Positions 56,155-64,000 of a DNA stretch of 64,000 bases are shown one piece after another; position 1 is the first letter of the stretch, and each line of letters opens with the position of its first letter. The stretch comes from Parelaphostrongylus tenuis (lineage: Eukaryota; Nematoda; Chromadorea; Rhabditida; Metastrongylidae). The notes under the pieces were generated by a model. It saw nothing but the letters and a program-made list of their open reading frames with translations. It made no database searches and was not told the DNA's origin. The position numbers and the translations under genes are program-made. The DNA lies in the NCBI GenBank assembly GCA_019055375.1, contig JAHQIW010000948.1:54603-118602 (forward strand), read 5' to 3'.

Positions 56155-56480
56155 TTGAGCCAACATGTCATGTGGTCTGGTAAGGGGTCTTGTACAGCCC
56201 GAGACACATGTTTCGTCCATACAGACTCATCAGCCGGGCAGAACCCGTCGTCTGTCGACTTTTTATAGTCAGTTCTCTCGGGAGCGTCACACTCCTTATA
56301 CATAGTTATCGACGACGTACGCTTTACACTCTATGTCAGGTGAAACATTCACCTAACACAGAGTGTTGTGCACTCGATTGCTCATTGGCTGGTACTTTTA
56401 TCATAATTATACCTTTATCTCGAGTGCTTACAAGAGCCCTTACCAGACCCCATGACATGTTGGCTCAAATAATGATGAAA
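56155..56480. mobile_element. Foldback element with about 30-bp inverted ends
   Basis: TTGAGCCAACATGTCATG at the left pairs with CATGACATGTTGGCTCAA at the right. The middle has ATCGACGACGTACGCTTTAC as in the 19.2-19.9 kb element. Confidence 0.7.
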
Positions 56481-56637
56481 GGATATATTGAAATTTGAGA
56501 GTTATCTAAACAAAGTACTCGAGATAAAGGTACACATATATATACATATATATACATATATATACATGTATATACATGTATATATTATATATATACATAT
56601 ATGGAAGAAGCAAAAAAACTTGGAAGGAAGAGAAGAA

Positions 56638-56905
56638 GAGCGCATGTGGCGCAGTGGTTGGAACTGCTGTGCGTGGCACACGATATCAATGCTTCAATCT
56701 CGCGCTCATGGCTCACCAAGCCACGCATCCTTCCGGGGTCGGTGAATTGGTACCAGACTGGTCTCAGACTCGTCTGGGAGGATAAGCAGCACTGACTCGG
56801 TTCAGCAGGAGGCCAACTCGAGTCATTGCAAAGGCCAGATATGTATTAATCATTCAAACGAAGTTGAAAATTTAAAACGAATGCATGGCGTATCCCTCAG
56901 GCGCC
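56638..56905 (+). repeat. tRNA-derived SINE, family A
   Basis: GCGCATGTGGCGCAGTGGTT head, CACCAAGCCACGCATCC, GGGAGGATAAGCAGCACTGA. It follows a TA microsatellite, as at 35.88 kb. Confidence 0.8.
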
Positions 56906-57274
56906 TCGACTTTTACGCTATTGAAAGGTTGCTAACAGTCTAAGAAAAGGGTTTTGTTTAGCGAGATATAAGCGTGATAATAATAATAAGACGTGGCGCG
57001 TGTCAAACATAATTTTATTCTGAATACTACAGCGTCATAAGATTCCTTTCTAAAAAACGAGTGCGTACAGCAGCCTTCCGAGATTTTAAGCTTTGAATGA
57101 ACACTAACACTCCTATGAATTTTTATGCTTAATGATTTTTGGAATTTAGTTTAATGAACACATGTATAGCGAAAACATCCCACTCTCCACTGTGTTGCAG
57201 TACCTTTTGAAAGCGCTTTTATTACTCAATGCACAAGTATGACATACTCTTCCCTATTGGACGTTAATAATGTA

Positions 57275-57281
57275 TATTCAG
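57275..57281 (+). promoter_or_regulatory. Likely spliced-leader acceptor
   Basis: ATATTCAG ends three bases before the ATG at 57285; this leaves almost no 5' UTR, as is usual for trans-spliced nematode messages. Confidence 0.6.
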
Positions 57282-57284
57282 AAA

Positions 57285-59686
57285 ATGAACGAATATGAAA
57301 AAATAACATCAGGAAATGGAGCAATACCTCCTCCACCAGATGGAAAGACTCCCCAGGAAAAGCCAGAACTACCAGGTTATCTTATCAAAAGTCTTTTCTA
57401 CTATATTTCTCAGTGAAGGCAGTCATCGTAATGATTTTTCCGATTAAGCTGGAGATTACGAAGCACTGGGAGCTCCCTATGAGGAGCCTGCACCAGCTGA
57501 GCAGTCAAAGTCGGGACAGAAGACTGCCAAAAGGTGTGGAAAAAGGTTGTTTTAAGTTTAGCCTGAGAAATGCACAAGTTTTAGCAAGTTCCTGCCAATT
57601 ATTGTGCTAAAATGACCAACTTTTTGTCTACATCCTTTTAGAAATTACCATTTTATTAAGTTAAAAGAAGCAGTACTGTTAAATATTTTTCCCAATGATC
57701 TTTTTATTTGAAGAAATGATGCAAATGCTCAAAAAAAGGAGAAGTTGGCAGGGAAAAAGAGTTGTAAACCAAAAAAGAAGAAGATTAAGCTAAAGAGGAA
57801 AACTAATAGAGAAGAAGAAGAATCCACCTGCCCGGGCTCTACGGAGGGTGAAGTTGCACAAAAAAGGGTAAGCAGAGTAACTAGTAGGTCTTCTCCCAAT
57901 TTTGGCATTATAGCAATAATCAGTTTCCTTAACCAGAAGTCATTGAATAACAACACTATTCAAAGTACATCCCTTCAGCATGAACAGATTTCTACCATCT
58001 CTCATACAATAATTAATACCGCGCTCATAGAACTACTCAATTTGGATTCAAAGAAAATTGTTAATAATTGACGCAGATGATTGATGTGTTGGGACTTCTC
58101 CCCGCTCAGGAAGTGCTCCAGCGACTGGAAGAGGTGGTAGTCAGGCGGTGACAAGTCAAGACTGTATAGCTGATGATCGAGCAACTTCCTGCACAGTTCG
58201 GTCAACTTGCCAACTTGGCCACATTTACCTTGCGTTATTTTGAAGCAGGATGAGATTGCGGCAACGTCGACGTGACAGGGCCCTATAGCAGTGGTACAGA
58301 TGCTCATTTTAGCGTTTATCGTGGATGGTTTCTTCTGTTGGCACCAAGTTCTACTAAATCGGAATGGTGCGGTTTTAAAAGATGATGAGCATATCCCTCG
58401 TTGTCCTGGTGACAGCCACTGATACAGAGGACTTTGACTCTTGAAAAAATCCACTTTCGTCGACGATGATGAACTTGGCCACAAATAGAGCGTGAAGGTG
58501 ACGACGGAGCAGTTCTCGAACAATGTGCAATTTCAATCAATTCTGGTCAATAGATTTTATAATTGTCGCTCTAATGCCAAAACTTGTGAGAGGACCTCAT
58601 TGTAAATAGTTTAATTATGTGATGATGGCGAAATCAGAACGAAATCTACAAGCATCCTCGAGATTAATAATGTCCTGGCTCTTTCTCCACGTTTTTTTTT
58701 GTTCTTCATGCTGGTAGTGCAGCTGTAGTGTAATAGATCGAGGCGCCTTGCAGTACATACGTGAACGCTGGTTTCATCTCGTATCCTCAGCCCATCAGGC
58801 ATTCCATCTTTTCAGAGTCGGCAATTCGTCAGCCGACTTGTCACAGTATAGATATGATGTGAATTCAGTCACCTCTATCGATGCTCAGTGGAGTCAAACG
58901 CCCTGTGTATCCCGTAGAGACTGATGATGTTGACAGCTTCATACCTCATCCTTTGGTTCAATTTACATAATGGAAAGCAGCAGCCCATTACATTATATTG
59001 GTTGAGTAATCAAGTGAATGTTAGCTCAAACCTTTGTGGGGCGGAATAGCGCAAGGACCAGTGACGCGGTGTGTCATGAAGTAAGGTGATACTTTGACTC
59101 GATTTCCTCCTCTAATACTGTTTTACAATCAATCAACGAACTCAGTAGGATAGGCCCTAGCATGGCCGTCTCCACGATTGCAAGTAGAGTCGTCTTGATC
59201 AGCGATTGACGGCATTCATAATGAAGATGTAATCCTCAAGGAACAGCCGAGACAGCACTTGAAATATTCGAAGAGTTTCTGAAGGAGTGATGCAAGGAAA
59301 CGAATCGAATACAAGACGTACTAGGATATACTTAGTAAAATATGAGGATGGTCATGTGATATGAAATAAAAAAAGGACTTGAACTAAGTATTTTTCCAGT
59401 TTGCTATAGGCAAAGGGGAGAGAGAAATGTTCTGGCGATCAAATTTGGTGCGGAGTTTGACTATGCTCTTTCTCAATCGTACATTTTTCATACATTGTTA
59501 GTTGTACACATATTTTAGAAATATCCTTTTCAGGGATTCTGTACCTTAAACTGTATATGCGTCACTCTTATAGCGATCGTGCTCACGGCGGTCATATTCG
59601 GTGCCGCATTAGTGACTTTGCATCTGACCACAGCGATAAACTGGATACCGGAAATCAAAGATTATTACAACAAAACCATCGGATAA
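57285..59686 (+). CDS. Small single-pass membrane protein with Lys-rich cytosolic region
   Basis: Four exons in phase, 57285-57375, 57449-57533, 57714-57867 and 59534-59686, give 160 residues. Residues 1-60 are Pro/Glu-rich (IPPPPDGK, YEEPAPAEQ). Residues 61-110 are strongly basic then acidic (KPKKKKIKLKRK, REEEE). Exon 4 encodes FCTLNCICV followed by a 23-residue hydrophobic helix (about 120-142) and a short tail ending YYNKTIG. With basic residues before the helix and no signal peptide it is probably a type II protein, N-terminus inside. I do not recognise a family. Exons 2 and 3 use AAG acceptors, so those joins rest on phase and composition. Two AATAAA signals follow (59787 and 59801). 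Intron 3 holds a mariner remnant and SINE pieces. Confidence 0.7.
58080..58535 (-). mobile_element. mariner transposase remnant (C-terminal half)
   Basis: Minus-strand frame of about 170 residues with LYSLDLSPPDYHLFQSLEHF, matching the conserved C-terminal block of mariner transposases with the third catalytic Asp (PPDYH). Upstream catalytic parts are shifted. Intron 3 of the small membrane-protein gene. Confidence 0.7.
58715..58925 (+). repeat. tRNA-derived SINE, family A (very worn)
   Basis: Order of landmarks only: a tRNA-like head (GTAGTGCAGCTGTAGTG), CAGCCCATCAGGCATTCC, GTCGGCAATTCG, and GAATTCAGTCACC. Confidence 0.35.
59036..59340 (+). repeat. tRNA-derived SINE, family E (worn)
   Basis: GGCGGAATAGCGCAAGGACC head, then GACTCGATTTCC and CTCCACGATTGCAAG in the order of the 17.6-kb copy. 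Confidence 0.4.
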
Positions 59687-59786
59687 TTCATCTCACAAAG
59701 GCCATTGCAATTTATTGTTATCAGCAGCAATTGAGTATTAATAAAAAATTCGAGTACAATATTTTCTTTTCTTGCCGACTAGTTGT

Positions 59787-59806
59787 AATAAAAACAGTGG
59801 AATAAA
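59787..59806 (+). terminator. Two polyadenylation signals
   Basis: AATAAA at 59787 and at 59801, 100-120 bases after the stop codon of the small membrane-protein gene. Confidence 0.6.
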
Positions 59807-59944
59807 TTATTTTTCAATTGGGAAAAAAAGCTGCCATTGTACTATTGCCTTGTACACCATCATATGAATGAGGCTTCAAAATGAATCAATAAATGAACCG
59901 AAAATGAACCAAAACAAAATGAACAAAAATGAAGCACCGAAAAT

Positions 59945-60310
59945 TAATACTACCAATCCAACATAAACCGCACGGAGAAATGCCTCGTTATCACACGTAA
60001 TTCGAGTCAGTATATAAGACTGTTGCTTTCATGGGTAAGGTGCATTACGACCCATGTGATCTCCTTCCGGTGGTCTCCACTTGGATCATTTAGTGGAACA
60101 CATATAAAAAGCGGTGAGTATGTTGAGAGTTGATTTTGTGCTCGATGCGATTGAAATCTAGGTCTGGTGATTTTTTCTAAAGGAGTAATAAAGGTGTTCG
60201 GCTTATTGGATTGCGGACAATTTGACCTTTCCAGGCTCTGAAGAAGGCGAACTGCCGAAACGTCAGCTGTAAAATAAAGTCTAATGTAACACCTCGTGTT
60301 TGGCTTAAGG
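59945..60310 (+). mobile_element. Penelope-like 3' end fragment
   Basis: CCGCACGGAGAAATGCCTCG to CTCTGAAGAAGGCGAACTGC..CGAAACGTCAGCTG and TAATGTAACACCTC, colinear with 47.2-47.53 kb and 63.0-63.33 kb. The coding part is absent. Confidence 0.7.
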
Positions 60311-60663
60311 AAGAAAATCAGGAGTTGTTTTAAAATGAGTTAGAAGAACATACTTAATCAGCATAAGCACCAATAATCTCAGTGATCCCTTGGCCATCAA
60401 TATCTGATTCCTAATCAGCTGTTTGGTACAAAATCCTCCAAGCTTAACTCTATCGTTTTACGTGTCGTTCACGTTCCCATTTCATGCGTTCAGGCAAGCA
60501 GATGTGTAGAATTGAAGGGTTGAAAGTTTACTAAACGCTCTTTCTCTTCTTCTCCACACTTTTGAAGAAGTTCTAAGCTCAAAGGGCATTTCATTTCCAG
60601 CCGATCACTGATAAATCTAAGAACGCTTATCTATGAACGAAAAAATAAATATAAAATGATAAA

Positions 60664-60890
60664 AAGTGCAACGCTTCCGGCATTAAGGCGCTGAGGGACG
60701 TGCCATGGACTCGACTTCATCAACCATCGTTCGAGGCTAGTAAGGGTATATTTGAATAATACATTCAGTTATTATGGCCTACCGATGCACCAAGCCATGC
60801 CGCCATCCTCCCAGGCAAGTCTGACTCCACCTTAGCGACTCCGGATGAATTATACTATGGGGGTACGGGCCACGTGTGTATTGCAGAGCT
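60664..60890 (-). repeat. tRNA-derived SINE, family A (worn)
   Basis: Plus strand GCGCTGAGGGACGTGCCATGG and CATCCTCCCAGGCAAGTCTG in family order. Confidence 0.5.
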
Positions 60891-61080
60891 ATGGCCAAGT
60901 GAGTGTGATGCTCGTCGCTGCGCGTGTGGGAGCGACGAGCGCCACACGGAACACCACAGCCAGGCTATCCTTGGGATTGTATGGAGACCCGTTAACCAGT
61001 ATTATACAGTGCTCGAGAAGGCGACAAAAAAGCAGCTGATTGCTAGAAGCAGTGAATCCGTACAGTGAAAAAAAACTGTG
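60870..61080 (+). repeat. tRNA-derived SINE, family C
   Basis: CACAGCCAGGCTATCCTTGG, GTTAACCAGTATTATACAG and an A-rich end with a GTGAAAAAAAACTGTGA block also present at 1.66 kb. Confidence 0.55.
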
Positions 61081-62365
61081 ACTACTGATAATAAAATGTC
61101 TAGAGTGTATGGCAGAGCACCAGTAATTACTGCGTTGTGCACGCAATAGATTGAGGGCATTCGGTGAATTTGCTGCGCATAAATGGACGAGAAGGTTCGC
61201 TCCAGTGTGCGAACAACGTCTTTTCAAGAATGGAATTGAAAACCTTAAAAATAACAGCATTACAGACGTAAATATAATTGCGTTGGCATACATCTGAGAG
61301 AAGGTTTTCACTCTAATTGAGGATCAATTCATTGTATAACAATTGGCATAACTAACTCGGCCCAGTAATCCATCCGACACACGATTGTTTCAAAGTGCCC
61401 TTTTTTTTACTAAATATCCTTCGAATTCCTATGTTTCTACCTCACTGATCACGGTCATCTCACATGCAGCTGATCAGTAAGATTCATGAATCCATCTGGT
61501 ATTTGATGAGTGACAACTGATGTCACAACACTGTATTTAGGTAGGTACCCATGACCACATCTGTAAGGAACTGAGTAACTTTTTCCAAATTTCGCAATGC
61601 AATATTAACAACTGCTTTGAAATACTAAGAAATTAGAGACGAAAATCATTGGACACGTATGTAAAAAGTTCTCAATTTTTTCTAACGCACTGATTGCATT
61701 GCGGTCATTGCGTGTATTCCACGTTACCCTGCTTACACACTGGTGATCTTATGCAATACCTTCAGGCACTTGTGCGCTAATAGTAGATTGACGCATTTTC
61801 AACGACTACGAGTCTATATTTTATTGTTTGTAGAATCTAATGGCAATTCGAGATCGATTTCCAGTCGACAATCAACGCAATGATTGATAACCAACCGATT
61901 TTTTTTTTTGTAATATTTCTTCGATCTTGGTTAGAAGATACTACGAATCGGCGGATATCATTTCTCTGGAGCTCAAAAAGATTATACTGACTTATAGATC
62001 TTTCAAATCCATCGAGTATCGTGTAACAACTGTGTCAGCTAATCACCACTGTTAAAAGAAGTTATATCCACTATCAACGCAGTTGACAATGATTTTATGG
62101 CTTAGGTGATTCTTAAATATATACCACACCAGTTGGTAAAACTTTCTAGAATGATTTATGAAATTTTTCAGCTCGAAATAGTTTTCATGTTGATTATCAC
62201 ACAGTAAGATTGTTTTCATGAAACAAATATGTGTCAGTAAGACTACTTTTTTAGTAGCGTTTGCCGCTGGATAGATGGTGAAGTTGATAGCTTTGAGAAT
62301 TAGTACGGACGAAAGTAACACTTTATCATTCTGAATCAATTTATAGGTTTTGCAAAATCGAGTAA

Positions 62366-62536
62366 ATGGGTGACAAATACGATAACCTAGGACCACCACC
62401 TCACCATGGTCCACCACCACCTCCACCCTACGCCAGCACAAGAACCGGAAGCTCAAAGAGGTGCTGCCAAGGGCACATCCAGCGCAAAATGATAAAATCT
62501 GGAGAAAAACATTCAAAAGCAAAGTTGGTCGCATAA
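62366..62536 (+). CDS. Candidate first exon of a small Pro-rich gene (partial)
   Basis: An ATG 19 bases after a TTTATAG acceptor opens a 56-codon frame starting MGDKYDNLGPPPHHG, with a polyproline stretch, then SSKRCCQG and a Lys-rich end. The opening resembles in style the first exon of the 57.3-kb gene (short polar start, polyproline, then basic). A donor is possible at AAGAG/GTGCTG (about 62474); if used, later exons lie beyond the window. If not, this is a 56-residue protein. A Penelope fragment begins within ten bases of the stop, so truncation by that element is also possible. Confidence 0.4.
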   Translation: MGDKYDNLGPPPHHGPPPPPPYASTRTGSSKRCCQGHIQRKMIKSGEKHSKAKLVA

Positions 62537-62539
62537 GTC

Positions 62540-63330
62540 ACAAGAGTCTTTTCAAATGAGATTAGTACAGCTATAAAACGTTGTTTTGAAAAGAGCAGGT
62601 CTAGAGACAACAGTGGCTATTATTGGAATACCGCTGAATACTATCAGACGCCAGCTAGTTCGCAATCGCTTATACGACCATCTCTGTATAATAGAAGATT
62701 GTAAAATATGTCCTAACGGCAGAGACGATGATTGCATGAGCGTAGTTGATATGCTAGAGTCTACCTAATTTCTTGCAAAGCGTAGCGATAGATATATTGG
62801 CGCAACGGGTAGGCCGCTGTGTGCGCTCATAGAAGAACATTTAGCCGACAGGCGTCATAATAGGCGGAACATCCCGCTAGGGACGCATAGAGCACAGAAA
62901 CACGACGCAGGGGATTTTGAGATCGATGTCACCATCTTTGCGCAGGAACAAAAAGCATCAGTCGATAGATTTTGGAAGCTTTTTGAATTAACGCGACCAA
63001 TCCAATCATAAACCGCACGGAGGAATGCCTCGTTATCACTCGTGATACGAGTCAGCATACAAGACTTTTTTTGATGGGTAGGGTGCATTACGAGCCTATG
63101 TGATCTCCTTCCGGTGATCCTCACTTGAATCATTCAGTGGAACACATGCATAAAGCGGTGAGTATGTTGAGAGCCGATTTTGTGCTTGATGCGATTGAAG
63201 TCTAGGTCTGGCGATTTTTTCTAAAGGAGTGATGGAGGTGTTAGACTGAATAGACTGCAGACAATTTGACCTTTCCAGGCTTTGAAGAAGGCGACTTACC
63301 GAAAGATCGGCTGTTGAATAAAGATCAATG
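62540..63330 (+). mobile_element. Penelope-like retroelement 3' fragment (linker plus GIY-YIG)
   Basis: Frames give LKRAGLETTVAIIGIPLNT, RRQLVRNRLYDHLC, a worn YIG core, then the terminal GAAGAAGGCGACTTACCGAAAG block and TCAATGTAACATTTCG. Colinear with 46.78-47.53 kb. Confidence 0.75.
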
Positions 63331-64000
63331 TAACATTTCGTGTTTGACTAAAAGAAGAAAATTAGGAATTTTACTAGAGCATGCCGAGGTTTATAGACAG
63401 TCGGTTTCAGGAGTTCAGTAGATGAACCTAAATAGTTTCCATGGTCACGTAGTAATTTTCAAACCCGACTATCTGTTAACCTCTGCATCGTTCTATATTC
63501 AATAGATTTCCTTTTTTGATAAGCCAAACACAAGGTTCATGATAAAACTTATTTGAACAACCCACTTCTTTGCCGCCGAGTTTTTCAATCTTTCGATCTA
63601 ATATCAAGACAGTGATCAATTTTATACTAGAGCTCGAGGTTTGAGTTAACTTACTTGATAAGTAGTTCACAGAATTGTTTTATTACTCGGTGGAGAATGA
63701 ACTGCAAGTGCATTTTAGTATTCTGTGAAGGTGGAGAGTACTTGTGTTTGACTAGGCTAAAACCTTGAGTGTATGTTCCTTCGGACGTTTTTGCGATCAA
63801 CGATTCTTTTTCGCACTTTTAATATTTTCTTAGCGCTTTCGGGACCACAGGCCCACTTTCTCTGCATCTCAAAACCCAGCGAGGGAACGCGTTGAATGTA
63901 TAATTGTGTTATCTCAGTTGTTTTATTGTTGTCATTTTCCTACTAATAACAATACAGTGTATCTACATGTGGCATAACTAAGGAAAATAGCAGCAATAAT
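62540..64000 (+). repeat. Duplicated block 2 (partner at 46.78-48.26 kb), runs off the window
   Basis: Continues past the Penelope end into the same flank as block 1, including the start of a TTAA-family element (CGCTTTCGGGACCACAGGCC at 63834). Confidence 0.8.

Larger units (their letters stand above)
51988..57270. other. Intergenic region after the protease-like gene
   Basis: No gene seen. Contains the 3' UTR of the protease-like gene (possible AATAAA near 52537), a TTAA-type palindromic element, a family E SINE (54026-54330), a mariner piece, TA microsatellites (56078-56135 and 56533-56605), a short foldback element and a family A SINE. 55.2-55.95 kb is plain AT-rich sequence in which I can name nothing. 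Confidence 0.5.
60330..62345. other. Intergenic, no gene seen
   Basis: Holds a diverged family A SINE (60664-60890, minus), a family C SINE (60870-61080, plus) and otherwise AT-rich sequence. Open frames on the minus strand at 60.9-61.3 kb and 62.05-62.53 kb run through these repeats or opposite the exon at 62.37 kb and are not called. Confidence 0.5.

Overview
This is a stretch of nuclear DNA from an animal, almost certainly a nematode and probably a clade V strongylid (hookworm-like). The genes are split into many short exons with GT..AG introns, several start codons sit 4 to 40 bases behind a TTTCAG-like acceptor (typical of spliced-leader trans-splicing), and the proteins match nematode families. 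Five genes can be read with good support; they cover about 5% of the window. The rest is introns and intergenic DNA full of old mobile elements. No operon-like spacing, no rRNA, no CRISPR and no convincing functional tRNA were found.

Layout. 1-5.4 kb: repeats, plus a possible broken gene at the extreme left on the minus strand. 5.48-6.09 kb (+): a small Tyr/Gln/Pro-repeat protein with a cysteine-rich C-terminal membrane module. 6.6-8.1 kb: unassigned coding-like remnants. 8.64-21.37 kb (-): a 17-exon SCYL1-type pseudokinase gene (Golgi/COPI traffic family) whose frame is interrupted in two exons. 21.4-27.4 kb: intergenic, with a 200-bp tandem array, a LINE 3' end, foldback elements and a 560-bp polypyrimidine array. 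27.48-32.78 kb (+): the SR splicing factor rsp-6 (SRSF3/SRSF7 type), 5 exons. 34.10-51.99 kb (+): a 13-exon member of the signal peptide peptidase / presenilin-like family that keeps the YD motif but has Asn in place of the second catalytic Asp and PGL in place of PAL. Its 7.4-kb intron 8 holds a head-to-head pair of Penelope-like retroelements. 57.29-59.69 kb (+): a 160-residue single-pass membrane protein with a Lys-rich cytosolic part. 62.37 kb (+): the possible first exon of another small Pro-rich gene, cut off by a Penelope fragment or continuing beyond the window.

Repeats. At least four tRNA-derived SINE families (one about 300 bp with more than ten copies), TTAA-flanked miniature elements with CCCTTTCGGGA-type ends (piggyBac-like), three mariner remnants, a LINE tail, Penelope fragments at three main sites, foldback elements, and TA/GTAT microsatellites. 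Two blocks (46.6-48.26 kb and 62.5-64.0 kb) are copies of each other.

The five genes do not obviously work in one pathway. All exon joins are my own reading by splice signals, reading phase and remembered family sequence; no search was run.
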